A DNA stretch of 64,000 nucleotides from G965240365 sp965240365 (GTDB lineage Bacteria; Pseudomonadota; Gammaproteobacteria; Eutrophobiales; Eutrophobiaceae), in the NCBI GenBank assembly GCA_965240365.1, contig OZ251218.1, positions 1,860,001-1,924,000 of the forward strand. Reading direction: 5' to 3'. Positions 16,742-25,446 of this stretch are shown in pieces; within the stretch, counting starts at the first letter, position 1, and each line of letters starts with the position of its first letter. Below the pieces are notes generated by a model. It saw nothing but the letters and a program-made list of their open reading frames with translations. It did no database searches and had not been told where the DNA came from. A program made the position numbers and the translations under genes.

Positions 16742-18133
16742 TCAGCCGAGTTGAATAATATCAAGCCTTTTTTTAAAAAACCGCAGCAGGATGCGATAGG
16801 TGTCAATATCAAACATAAGCTCGTTGCCCTTGAATAAGTTTAGCTGGTCCAGTTCGGATTCATCCCGGGCGGTACCCAGATAGCGCCAGTTTTCAAACAA
16901 ATGGATGTCCGTGCGCTGGCCGTCTTTCGAACGCTCCCGAATCCCGATCCGGCCGGCATGGGGCCAGGTCCGGTTGGCAAGCGGCCGCAGCGCTTCGAGC
17001 AGGCGAAATTGATGTTGCAGCAGCGGTTCCCTGCCAATGCAGGCCCCTTTGCATTGCTTCAGTTGCCAGGCAAAACAGGCCCCCTTGCCCGGCGCCAGGC
17101 CGATCCGTTTCAGACAAAGCCCGTGCGCCCCGGCCAGTTCGCGGAGCTTGTCCCTGGCCTGCTTTTTGGTCTTGAACAGGCCGAAGTGGTTTGCTATCGC
17201 GGCCGGGTCGATCCGTTCCGCCGTGATAATTTCAGGCGCGGCCGTCATCGCTTCCGGTTGCCAGCGAATGGTGACCAAGCTGTCATGGCGGCGCAGTTGC
17301 CGGTTATAGATCGGCAGCGCCTTCTTGATCAGGCAGGCCTCCTGTAATAAGGCCCCGAGTTCGCCGGCCGTCTCGATATAAGCGACCGACGCGGTATTGC
17401 GGCTGATCTTCATCCCTTTTGCGGCCTGATGATCGGCGGCAAAATGCGAGAGCACCCGCGCCCGGATATTGACGCTCTTGCCCACATACAGCAGGCCGCC
17501 ATGCCTGTCATAGAATTGATAGACGCCGGCCGATTCGGGCAGGCTGTCGATCTCTGCCTCACTCAGCGCCGCTGGCAGGCTCGGCCTTTTTAATAAGCGC
17601 GAGATCACGGCGTCGACCTGATCTTCGTTCAGGCCGGCATAAAGCACCCGCAGAAAATCAAACAGGACCCGCGCGTCACCGTGCGCGCGATGTCTGGCCC
17701 GGCAACTGAGGCCATGCCGGCGCATGATGCTGTCCAGATTATGACGCTCATATTCCGGGAACAGGCGGCGCGACAGCTTTAAGGTGCATAATACCGGCGC
17801 GCAAAAGCGGATCCCGCAGCGCCTGAGTTCATTCCTTAAAAAGCCGTAATCAAAGCGCGCGTTGTGGGCCACAAACACGCCGCCCGACAGGCGCCGGAAC
17901 ACTTCGTGGCCGATCGCGGTAAAGGGCGGATAATCCCGCACCATCTCGTCATCAATGCCGGTCAGCCGCTGGATGGATTCGGGAATGGGCCGCTGCGGAT
18001 TGACCAGGGTCTGCCATTCGGAAACCAGCCTGCCGGCCCGCATGCGCAGGATCGCGAGTTCGGTAATCCGGTCACGATTGACATGGGCGCCCGTGGTTTC
18101 AATGTCAACAAAGACCGTGTCCTGCTTCAGCAT
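16742..18133 (-). CDS. DnaQ-like 3'-5' exonuclease fused to a GIY-YIG (Cho/UvrC-like) nuclease
   Basis: This 463-residue protein has an N-terminal DEDD exonuclease: FVDIETTG gives D10 and E12, VAHNARFDYGFL the second acidic block, and HRAHGDARVLFDFL the last one. From about residue 200 a GIY-YIG domain follows (ESAGVYQFYDRHGGLLYVGK, ARVLSHF), as in UvrC and Cho. Fusions of this kind are known in proteobacteria and are annotated as DNA polymerase III epsilon-like/excinuclease hybrids, probably in DNA repair. The start is put at ATG 18133; the extra codons to 18250 overlap the next gene region and are not conserved-looking. Confidence 0.9.
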   Translation of the reverse strand: MLKQDTVFVDIETTGAHVNRDRITELAILRMRAGRLVSEWQTLVNPQRPIPESIQRLTGIDDEMVRDYPPFTAIGHEVFRRLSGGVFVAHNARFDYGFLRNELRRCGIRFCAPVLCTLKLSRRLFPEYERHNLDSIMRRHGLSCRARHRAHGDARVLFDFLRVLYAGLNEDQVDAVISRLLKRPSLPAALSEAEIDSLPESAGVYQFYDRHGGLLYVGKSVNIRARVLSHFAADHQAAKGMKISRNTASVAYIETAGELGALLQEACLIKKALPIYNRQLRRHDSLVTIRWQPEAMTAAPEIITAERIDPAAIANHFGLFKTKKQARDKLRELAGAHGLCLKRIGLAPGKGACFAWQLKQCKGACIGREPLLQHQFRLLEALRPLANRTWPHAGRIGIRERSKDGQRTDIHLFENWRYLGTARDESELDQLNLFKGNELMFDIDTYRILLRFFKKRLDIIQLG

Positions 18134-18173
18134 CCTGATATGCCGCCGGTTCAGGCCCGGCGTTGCGGGCGGA

Positions 18174-18473
18174 TTAGCCGGGGCCTGTCTTGAGGATTTC
18201 CACCGCGTTGCCGGACGGATCCTTGATATAAACCGACTCGGTGCCGTCACGGTGCGGCTTTAATGGGCCGAATTTTTCGGCCTGTTCGTGCTCAATCGCA
18301 AAATGACCCGGATGCTGAGACGGCAGGACCAGGGCCAGAGACAGATTTTCAAATTTTAGCAGCGCCCAGGTCTCATCTTGATAACTGACACTGACATCAA
18401 ACCGCGAGGCATACCATTCGACGGCCTTGTCGATAGCCTCGACCTGTATTGCAATATGGTGAATTTTATCCAT
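18174..18473 (-). CDS. VOC (glyoxalase/bleomycin-resistance fold) protein
   Basis: A 99-residue single VOC domain. It opens with IHHIAIQVEAIDKAVEWY, where the histidine of HHIAIQV is a usual metal ligand, and ends with VYIKDPSGNAVEIL, carrying the second-strand glutamate. The substrate is unknown. It follows the lipocalin gene by 15 bases on the same strand and precedes the exonuclease gene, so it may belong to a DUF3429-blc-VOC operon. Confidence 0.85.
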   Translation of the reverse strand: MDKIHHIAIQVEAIDKAVEWYASRFDVSVSYQDETWALLKFENLSLALVLPSQHPGHFAIEHEQAEKFGPLKPHRDGTESVYIKDPSGNAVEILKTGPG

Positions 18474-18488
18474 CGTATTATCCCGCTC

Positions 18489-19025
18489 TCAATTTCGATA
18501 TGAATAAATCAACTCCTCGGTGGGAAAACCCAATGATTTTGCCTTTTTAACCAGGCGTTCCAGCGTATCCTGCCGCAAATCGGGGGAACGCGCCAGGATC
18601 CACAGATAAGAATAGTCCGGCCCGGCCACCAGCGCATATTGATAATTGACCTTGTCCAGTTCAATGATGTTATAACCGCCATAAAACGGGCCAAAGAACG
18701 ACACCTTGAGCTGGCCAATATCCGCGCCCTGGACAAAATAAGCCTTGCCGATCGCTTCATTCCACTTGTTCTTATCCTCATCAAAGCCGCGGTTGATGAC
18801 CTTGACGCCGCCATCCGTGCGCAGCCGGTATTCCGCGGTCACCCGCGTCAGCCCCCGTTCAAATGAATGATCCAGTCTGGCGATCTCATACCACTTGCCG
18901 AGGTAGCGGTCCAGTTCAAAACCCGAGATCGGGCGGATCTCGGGCGGCGCCATCTGGCACGAGGCCGCCGACAATAACAGGCTGGCGCAGAGCAATCGGG
19001 ATAGAAGGCGCGGCATCGTTTTCAC
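18489..19025 (-). CDS. blc: outer-membrane lipocalin lipoprotein (Blc-type)
   Basis: The 178-residue protein has a lipoprotein signal with C23 (LLSAASC) and the lipocalin signature DRYLGKWYEIARLDHSFERG. The third conserved region is ALVAGPDYSYLWILARSP. Blc-type proteins bind fatty acids or lysophospholipids at the outer membrane and are often induced under envelope stress. The start is GTG at 19025, overlapping the stop of the upstream DUF3429 gene (GTGA), so translation is probably coupled. Confidence 0.93.
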   Translation of the reverse strand: MKTMPRLLSRLLCASLLLSAASCQMAPPEIRPISGFELDRYLGKWYEIARLDHSFERGLTRVTAEYRLRTDGGVKVINRGFDEDKNKWNEAIGKAYFVQGADIGQLKVSFFGPFYGGYNIIELDKVNYQYALVAGPDYSYLWILARSPDLRQDTLERLVKKAKSLGFPTEELIYSYRN

Positions 19026-19474
19026 CGGAATGTGCTCATCAGCGCAATGACCAGGGTGGCGGTGACAATGCAGGTCAGGCGCAAGCGCATGCTCATATAC
19101 CAGTCCGGCAGGATGCGGCTCAGCCCGGAAGACTTCTCATAGAGCAACAACAACGGGAAAGACAAGGCCAGGACCAACAGCGCGACCCGCTCCGCCAGCA
19201 ATAACGACACCCAGGCCGTCAGATTCGGCAAGGTGCTGAGCGAAAGCAGCAAGGGCGCATGCTCCGGCCCCGCGCTCAACACATAACCCCAGTGCACCGC
19301 GCCGACAAAACTCAATATCACCGCGGCATAGGCGATCAGGGCCAGCATCGAAAACCCGCGCGGGGCGTCATCAAGGATAAGCAGACCGGCCAAAGCCGCG
19401 ATAAACGGGATCAGGCCCGCGTAACTCAGATATTTCACGGTCACTGTTGTGCGTTGTGTGGCGGAATCGGACAT
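19022..19474 (-). CDS. DUF3429 family membrane protein
   Basis: A 150-residue protein with five predicted membrane helices, including SYAGLIPFIAALAGLLIL and AYAAVILSFVGAVHWGYVLS. The FVGAVHWG segment is the most recognisable feature of DUF3429. Function is unknown. The ATG at 19474 is preferred to the longer frame because the hydrophobic core starts soon after it. It overlaps blc by four bases. Confidence 0.85.
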   Translation of the reverse strand: MSDSATQRTTVTVKYLSYAGLIPFIAALAGLLILDDAPRGFSMLALIAYAAVILSFVGAVHWGYVLSAGPEHAPLLLSLSTLPNLTAWVSLLLAERVALLVLALSFPLLLLYEKSSGLSRILPDWYMSMRLRLTCIVTATLVIALMSTFR

Positions 19475-19632
19475 TGCGTGTCTTGTGTGAACCTTCTCAA
19501 AAAATATGTGAGACAGGATAGCAGAGCGCATTGACTTATTCGACAGGATTATCGGCATAAGTATCCGTGTTTATATCCCGCTCAGCTTTCAAGTTTGCGT
19601 AAAAATAGCAGCATGTGCCGCGCCTTGTGTGA

Positions 19633-20505
19633 TCATGGATGCGCCTCCGGCAAGGCGAGGACACTGGTCAGAACGGCCGTGAGAGCGAGAACGAGAATGA
19701 CGAAAATGATCTCAAGGCGAAGCGACCAATTCAGGCGCGTGGAGACGGCGGCGTCTCCCGCGCTCAGCGCGGGGACAAAACGCAGCTTGTTGGCGGCGGC
19801 CAATCCTAGCAGGCCGATGACAACTGCAATTTTGACGCAAAGCGTTTGGCCATAGCCCGTGAAAAAGGCATTCTCAAATGAACCGACAAGTTCAAATGCC
19901 AGCCAGCCGCCGGCGGTCAACAGTATCGGCACAAAGATCATGGCCAGCCTGCCAAATCGCCGGGCGATTTCAGCGGTCGTCTCAATCTGCGCAGAGTTGG
20001 AACTCAGCCGATAAAGCGGCAACAATATACCCGCCCAGAGCGCAATTCCGACAAGATGGACCAGCAACGCGGCTTGAGCCGCTATGCCGGAGACATCGGT
20101 TGTGTGGCCGGTCCGCGTGAATGACGCGAGGGCGATAATGCCCCCGAGCACGGCGATGAATTGCCCGGATTTACCCGCAAACAGACCGGACAAAACCAGC
20201 GCCAGGCCGAGAACACGCATCGTTAATACGGTTCCAACCGGTGTTTCCCAAAGGATAGCAAGCATTTCAGGGTCAACCATGCTGGCCGCCTCGCCGGTCA
20301 GACTGGCCGCCCGGACACCATAATCGGCCGGCGCCGCCAGCAATCCGGTAGTGGCAAATATCGCCGTTGTTTGCCGGGCGGCGAAACGGGACCGCGCCGC
20401 CCCGGTTTCAAAAAGGAGTGTATAAAAAACCGTCCCGGCGGCGAACAGCACACCCGCATAGAGTATAAATTTTGCAGTGATTGACGATAGCGCCCAGATA
20501 TCCAT
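19633..20505 (-). CDS. copD: CopD-type copper resistance membrane protein
   Basis: A 290-residue inner-membrane protein with about eight hydrophobic segments and the CopD features LVHLVGIALWAGILLP and GHTTDVSGIAAQAALLVHL, whose histidines are likely copper ligands. CopD is thought to bring copper into the cytoplasm or pass it on to other factors together with CopC. It lies six bases downstream of copC on the same strand. Confidence 0.9.
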   Translation of the reverse strand: MDIWALSSITAKFILYAGVLFAAGTVFYTLLFETGAARSRFAARQTTAIFATTGLLAAPADYGVRAASLTGEAASMVDPEMLAILWETPVGTVLTMRVLGLALVLSGLFAGKSGQFIAVLGGIIALASFTRTGHTTDVSGIAAQAALLVHLVGIALWAGILLPLYRLSSNSAQIETTAEIARRFGRLAMIFVPILLTAGGWLAFELVGSFENAFFTGYGQTLCVKIAVVIGLLGLAAANKLRFVPALSAGDAAVSTRLNWSLRLEIIFVILVLALTAVLTSVLALPEAHP

Positions 20506-20511
20506 GCGGCG

Positions 20512-20865
20512 CTATTCCACCGTGAAGCTGAATGCGCCCCGCATCGTATGGCCATCGACGCCAAGACCGCGCCATTCAATCGTATAAAGCCCGCTCCGCT
20601 CAGAGGTATTGGGCAGTGAAAAGCTGTTTTCGAATCCCTTGTGGCCGCTTAAATCAAGCGCGACCGGTTCCTCTGTTGCCAATTGCAGGGTAACCTTTGT
20701 CAGCCTGATATTTGCGCTGAAATTCAGATCGATGGACGCTGGGATTTCTGTCAAAACGGCGCCATCTTCAGGGCTGGTCGCGTTGACCCTGGAATGGGAA
20801 AGGGCGGTTGTGGAAAATCCGGCCAGCCCCACTAAAACTATGAATAATCTGGTAAAATTCAGCAT
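20512..20865 (-). CDS. copC: periplasmic copper-binding protein CopC/YobA family
   Basis: A 117-residue protein with a signal peptide ending ALS and a mature N-terminus HSRV, so H24 becomes the N-terminal histidine (the copper brace). The second site, GVDGHTMRGAFSFTV near the C-terminus, contributes D and H. The fold is the CopC beta-sandwich, and the methionine-rich Cu(I) loop of classical CopC is absent, pointing to the Cu(II)-only type. It forms a two-gene unit with copD. Confidence 0.92.
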   Translation of the reverse strand: MLNFTRLFIVLVGLAGFSTTALSHSRVNATSPEDGAVLTEIPASIDLNFSANIRLTKVTLQLATEEPVALDLSGHKGFENSFSLPNTSERSGLYTIEWRGLGVDGHTMRGAFSFTVE

Positions 20866-21591
20866 TGCTTAATCTCCGGAAAATACCCAGGTATCAGCAG
20901 GATAACGCCGTCATCTTTATATTGTCCGGGCTCAATACCTATGAGACAAATCAGGCTTGCCTGGCGCCCGGTGTGGGTGGGCAGGTTACGCGGATTACAC
21001 CCCCGCCGTCATTCCGGCCTGTCTGTTGAGGGCAGGCGAGCAGGCAAGCCTATTGCCAGTCTGACAGAGCTAGAACGATAGCGCAGCGGTCATTCTCACC
21101 CCATCGTCATTCCAGCGAAAGCTGGAATCCAGGAGGACGGGCCGGAATGTTGGATGGGCTTTAGTGCTTGCTATTATTAACATGGCAATTAAATAGGCAA
21201 GGATGCCTATTTAATTGCCGCCCAATAAAATTCGGCGCAATTCGTTGTCATTCCCGCAAGGCGGGAATGTATCTTATAAACCACTGGATTCCAGTTTTCG
21301 CTGGGCGGCTACGGGCATCCTCGGCAGCCTGTTCCGACCTGCCTGCAGCAGGCAGGCGCTGCTCTACCACCTCAGCGGCTTGCTCCAAGCGCCGCTCTAC
21401 CACCTACATCCTGTAGGCGTGCCCTCCCTGCCTGTAGCAGGCAGGTCGCCGCATACAGAACATCCTGTCCATAAATGACGGGTAATGGGCGGACTGCCGC
21501 TTGCCGTCCCTCTGCCTTTGTTATCATTCCGGCCTGCCCGGCGCCTGCCTGCCGCGGGCAGGTCGAGTAGTCTCCTGTTTGCGGCAACCAC
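20866..21591. repeat. 726-base intergenic repeat mosaic
   Basis: No gene is visible. It contains REP-type units at about 21103-21130 and 21249-21300, a perfect 19-bp palindrome at 21338-21356, and a block at 21388-21419 that is an inverted copy of 8165-8196. A further block at about 21441-21480 (ATCCTGTCCATAAATGACGG) recurs inverted at 38388-38427, and GGGCGGCTACGGGC near 21303 also has an inverted match near 38430-38455. Further imperfect CCTGCC..GGCAGG hairpins lie at about 21430-21450 and 21543-21562. Confidence 0.8.
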
Positions 21592-22485
21592 TCACAGGTG
21601 ACTCGATTTCTTTATCTCAAGAAAAGTCTCGCTTGGTTCAAGCAAGAATAACTCAGAAGCGGAAATCTGCGCTGCCACCATGTCGTAATATTCAGGGAGC
21701 AGTTCTATGCCGATTGAGTTTCTGCGCATCCTGGCGGCAACAATATTGGTGGTACCCGAACCCATAAAGGGGTCCAAAACGGTATCGTCCGCCTGGGTAA
21801 ACAGCTTTATAAACCATTCCGGCAGGGCTTCCGGAAAGGCGGCGCTATGATTTTTATTGTTGCACTCCGTGGCCAGATTCAAAACATTTGTGGGGTAGGC
21901 TTTATCCCTTTGCAGCCAGTTGGATATATTTTTGCCGAAGCCGCTGCCAACCTTTGATTCGTCTCTTTTTTTATCTGTTTCGCTCAAGCGCTTTAGCCTT
22001 GTCCTGGCCCAGTCTCCCATCGGCGCCATGACTTCTTCCTGATACATATTGAATTTTTTGTGTTTGTTAAATTGTAGCAGCCGTTCCCATGCGTCCCTGA
22101 ACCGGTTTGGCCACTTGCCCGGATAGCAATTCTTTTTGTGCCATATAAATTCCTCGGTCCATAACCAGCCCTGCTTTCTCATGGCCAGCACCAGTTCCAT
22201 GACGTAGGTGCTGCGTTCGCCATTCACCACCTTTTCCTTGATATTGAGAATAAAAGTCCCGGTCGGTTTGAGCACCCTCAACATTTGCGCCGCTTTCGGC
22301 AAAAACCAGTCCGCGTAATTGTCTGGATGGATGCCGCCGTAGGTCTTCTTTCTCTGATCCGCATACGGCGGGGAGGTAAAAATCAAGTCCACCGAATCGG
22401 CGGGAATTTGTTTCAATATCTGTTCGCAGTCGCCGAGATATAAATCATGCCTTATTTCCAGGCCGCGCGGCCCCGTGGTTTTCAT
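21592..22485 (-). CDS. DNA methyltransferase (beta class, TSPPY motif)
   Basis: A 297-residue enzyme with the catalytic motif IV as TSPPYADQ and, near the C-terminus, the SAM-binding motif I as VLDPFMGSGTTNIVAA: the IV-then-I order of beta-class amino-methyltransferases. The SPPY variant is typical of N4-cytosine enzymes, though some N6-adenine enzymes share it. No restriction endonuclease is adjacent, so it may be solitary. The ATG at 22485 lies four bases after the stop of the upstream MFS gene; a longer frame reaching 22617 overlaps that gene. Translational coupling to the upstream operon is unusual for a restriction-modification gene. Confidence 0.88.
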   Translation of the reverse strand: MKTTGPRGLEIRHDLYLGDCEQILKQIPADSVDLIFTSPPYADQRKKTYGGIHPDNYADWFLPKAAQMLRVLKPTGTFILNIKEKVVNGERSTYVMELVLAMRKQGWLWTEEFIWHKKNCYPGKWPNRFRDAWERLLQFNKHKKFNMYQEEVMAPMGDWARTRLKRLSETDKKRDESKVGSGFGKNISNWLQRDKAYPTNVLNLATECNNKNHSAAFPEALPEWFIKLFTQADDTVLDPFMGSGTTNIVAARMRRNSIGIELLPEYYDMVAAQISASELFLLEPSETFLEIKKSSHL

Positions 22486-22489
22486 GCCT

Positions 22490-23758
22490 TTAACCCGTGG
22501 CGGCCGGGGCTTGGGCGGCCCCGCGCTCAACCGGCTTTTCTTCAATGGGCCAGTGGACAATTGCGGCAAACAGGCCGAGGGCCACGCCAAGCCACCAGAC
22601 GATGTCATAGGAACCATGCGTGTCTCTGAGATAGCCGCCGTAATAGACCCCCAAAAATGAGCCTAATTGATGGGAAAAGAAGACAATGCCGCCGAGCAGG
22701 CCCAGGTGACGGGTGCCAAACATTATCGCCACCAGCGCGTTGGTGGGCGCCACGGTGGAAAGCCACAGGACGCCCATGCAAATGGAGAAGATAATCACGC
22801 TGGCCGGCGATTGTGGCAGGAGCAGAAAGGCCGTGACCAATATGGAACGCCCGACGTACAGGCAGACGAGCATCATGGGTTTTGAATATTTTTGCCCCAG
22901 GATACCCGATGCCAGCGAGCCGAAGATATTAAACAGGCCAATGAGCCCAATCGCCCATTCCGCGGTGCTGAACCCGCCAATATTGGCATTGAGTCCCAGG
23001 TCGCCGATATATTTTGGAAAATGCGCGGTGATGAAAGCAACCTGAAAGCCGCACACGAAAAACCCCACGGTAAGCAAAATATAGGATTTATGGGCCAGGG
23101 CCTCGCGCAGGGCCTGGGCAACGGTCTGGTTCATGTTGTCGATGGCGACGGAGCCGCTCTCGCCATTGCCTCGTAACGGCACGGCCAATACGGGAATGAT
23201 CAACATGACGGCGGATAGGATCAATAAGGCGCTTGACCAGCCATAGGCGGCGATCAGACCGGCTGAAATCGGCGCGTATAAAAACATGCCGGCTGAACCG
23301 GCGGCCGTGCCAAAACCAAACACCAAAGAACGTTTTTCAGGCGGAACATGGCGCGCAAAAACCGAGAGTATGATCCCAAAAGAACCCGCCGCAACGCCCA
23401 GCCCCACCAATATCCCGCCGCCGATATGAAACCACAGGGGCGCGTCCGCCGTGCCCATGATGTAGAGCCCCAGGGCATAGATCAGGCCGCCGGCCGCGAG
23501 CGCCTTGTAAGCCCCGTAACGGTCCGCCAATGCGCCAAATAAAGGCTGTCCCATGCCCCAGGCAAGATTTTGTATCGCGATGGCCAACCCGAAAGTCGTG
23601 CTTCCCCAGCCGGTCGTATCCAGAATCGGTTGCTGGAAAAACCCCATGGCAGAGCGCGGGCCAAAGGCAAGCAGCGCGATAGCGGAACCGCAGGCGATAA
23701 TAAGTTTTGCGTGCCTGCTCAAATTCAAACTCGCCTTGTTCATTGTTGTGTCTGTCAT
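22490..23758 (-). CDS. major facilitator superfamily transporter
   Basis: A 422-residue protein with about twelve hydrophobic helices and the loop motif GALADRYGAYKAL between helices 2 and 3. It resembles the oxalate:formate-antiporter-like/monocarboxylate branch of the MFS. The start at 23758 forms an ATGA overlap with the preceding heme-oxygenase-like gene, and the product may move the compound made by the upstream genes. The substrate cannot be inferred from sequence. Confidence 0.88.
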   Translation of the reverse strand: MTDTTMNKASLNLSRHAKLIIACGSAIALLAFGPRSAMGFFQQPILDTTGWGSTTFGLAIAIQNLAWGMGQPLFGALADRYGAYKALAAGGLIYALGLYIMGTADAPLWFHIGGGILVGLGVAAGSFGIILSVFARHVPPEKRSLVFGFGTAAGSAGMFLYAPISAGLIAAYGWSSALLILSAVMLIIPVLAVPLRGNGESGSVAIDNMNQTVAQALREALAHKSYILLTVGFFVCGFQVAFITAHFPKYIGDLGLNANIGGFSTAEWAIGLIGLFNIFGSLASGILGQKYSKPMMLVCLYVGRSILVTAFLLLPQSPASVIIFSICMGVLWLSTVAPTNALVAIMFGTRHLGLLGGIVFFSHQLGSFLGVYYGGYLRDTHGSYDIVWWLGVALGLFAAIVHWPIEEKPVERGAAQAPAATG

Positions 23759-24486
23759 TGGAGGCTTTCCGAAGTATGACACGGCCGCGGCGAAGCGCCA
23801 TCAACGGCAATCAGATCCCGATAAAGTCGATCGAAAACATAGCCGCCCAGCCGCAGCCCGCGTTTAATCAGCGCTTGCCCTTGCGGTGTTTTCCAGTCCT
23901 CTCTCAGCAGTTCAAAAAAATCGGCCGCGTGCTTCTTGTCTATCTCCGCGTGCAGTGAGTAATGCGTGAGCGCTGCCTGTGTTACCCAGCCGCGTTTGAC
24001 CACCATGTTTCCGATCAGCGCGGAAATATCGGCGAAGGCATACTCGATGATTCCCAGACATGCGATTCCCACCTGAATCTCATCGACAAGACACGCCGAC
24101 ATGATGGCCGCGTTGAAGGCGTGCACGGGGGGTTCGATCGTGACCGGGTCAGGCCCCTGATCATCACCGACCGATTGAAGAAATTCTCGAAAGGTTGCTT
24201 CGTGGAACGCGGCCGGCTGAAACTCGCCATGTTCTTCAAGCACATTGGCCAAAATTCCCAAGCGCTGCCGCGCGCTTGGCAAACGCATCAGCAACGCGGA
24301 CATGGGCCGCGAAAAGTAGTCCACGGCAAAGTAAAATTGACGCTGACTTTGACAAAACGACTCGCGAGACATTTCACCGCTTTGCAGCGAAGCAAAATAG
24401 GGGCCATCCAGGATGGCGGTTTCGGTCAGAACCTGGTCCGCGTTGTTAACGATTGGACCGGATTGAATCACAACATTGTCTTGCAT
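23755..24486 (-). CDS. heme-oxygenase-like iron-containing oxidase (TenA/PqqC/CADD superfamily)
   Basis: A 243-residue all-helical protein. ANVLEEHGEF and LHAEIDKKHAADFFELL provide the spaced Glu/His residues expected for a non-heme (di)iron site of the heme-oxygenase-like oxidase (HDO) group. Members cleave or oxidise amino acids and fatty acids (for example UndA, BesC, CADD) or make PQQ (PqqC). Which reaction occurs here is unknown. Gene order and overlaps place it between a GNAT and an MFS gene in one transcription unit. Confidence 0.8.
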   Translation of the reverse strand: MQDNVVIQSGPIVNNADQVLTETAILDGPYFASLQSGEMSRESFCQSQRQFYFAVDYFSRPMSALLMRLPSARQRLGILANVLEEHGEFQPAAFHEATFREFLQSVGDDQGPDPVTIEPPVHAFNAAIMSACLVDEIQVGIACLGIIEYAFADISALIGNMVVKRGWVTQAALTHYSLHAEIDKKHAADFFELLREDWKTPQGQALIKRGLRLGGYVFDRLYRDLIAVDGASPRPCHTSESLQ

Positions 24487-24489
24487 GTG

Positions 24490-25446
24490 TTAGATCTCCG
24501 CAGTATTGATCGACCATTTTTGCCCAACGGCAAACCCGGCGCCAAAAACGGTCGCCGGCGCCAGCACGATGCCCGGCCGCGGAAGCAGCGCCAGGACGTT
24601 CTCGCCAGCGGGCATCGGCAGGCACACAAACAACGCCGGAATGCGCTGTCGCCGGCAGACACGGGCCGCGACCCGCAGCAAACGCGCCGCATCGCTGGCG
24701 CGCCGGTATCCAAAGCACGATAAGTGCGCCGAAATCATTTCCCTGCCATCATCCTGAAACAGCAACTTGCCGCGCCGTGTGTCTTCCAGGATTCCACAGG
24801 CTTCGCCGCCGTCCAGCAGGATGCCCACCGCCTGCATGCGGCTGCGCAGTGTCGGTTGCCCGCCATCGGTAGCAAGGCAGTCGTGCGTCAACTCGGCAAA
24901 ACGCGCGCGAACCCGTTCCAGTGACACCTTTGACCAGCCGTTGCAGGAATCGTTTACAGCCCACGGCTCAGTGGGGATCCGCAGCACCATCAGTTTGCCG
25001 AGTTCCTTATACGCGCGGATGCCCAGCCGGCCGCTGTAGGCGGTCGGTCGCCGCGCCGTGCCGTCCATGACCACCGAGAATCCCGGGGTCAGCGGCGTCC
25101 GCCGCGCCCATTCAGCGGCATCGCGCAGCAATCGCAACAGACAGCGACCGCCACCGGATGCGTTTACTTTCAGATCCGAGATATAGGCCGCCGTCCCCCA
25201 TTCACCATCGGTCTTGCGCATCCGGCAATGCGACACGCTGATCACACCAACGACCCGGTCGCCACGACGCGCAATAAAGCAACGGGCTTCTCCGATGGCG
25301 CGAAAGAAACGGGTGTAGTCTTCGCCATGAGAAATCGTAAACCAGCGATCCGGGCCAAGCGGGTAGCGAAACTCCGCCTCAAAATTTTCCAGCGCGGCAG
25401 CCAGGCCAGCGTCAGTCTGTGAATCGATTGCGCAAAAGTCAATCAC
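24490..25446 (-). CDS. GNAT-type N-acyltransferase, two-domain
   Basis: A 318-residue protein whose first half looks like a GNAT fold: CFIARRGDRVVGVISVSHCR gives strands 2-4, and ISDLKVNASGGGRCLLRLLR gives the acyl-CoA loop and following helix. The second half (from about 185) is not recognised and may be a degenerate second GNAT repeat. The start is GTG at 25446 overlapping the stop of the DUF3419 gene (GTGA). It stops three bases before the HDO gene. The acceptor is unknown. Confidence 0.7.
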   Translation of the reverse strand: MIDFCAIDSQTDAGLAAALENFEAEFRYPLGPDRWFTISHGEDYTRFFRAIGEARCFIARRGDRVVGVISVSHCRMRKTDGEWGTAAYISDLKVNASGGGRCLLRLLRDAAEWARRTPLTPGFSVVMDGTARRPTAYSGRLGIRAYKELGKLMVLRIPTEPWAVNDSCNGWSKVSLERVRARFAELTHDCLATDGGQPTLRSRMQAVGILLDGGEACGILEDTRRGKLLFQDDGREMISAHLSCFGYRRASDAARLLRVAARVCRRQRIPALFVCLPMPAGENVLALLPRPGIVLAPATVFGAGFAVGQKWSINTAEI

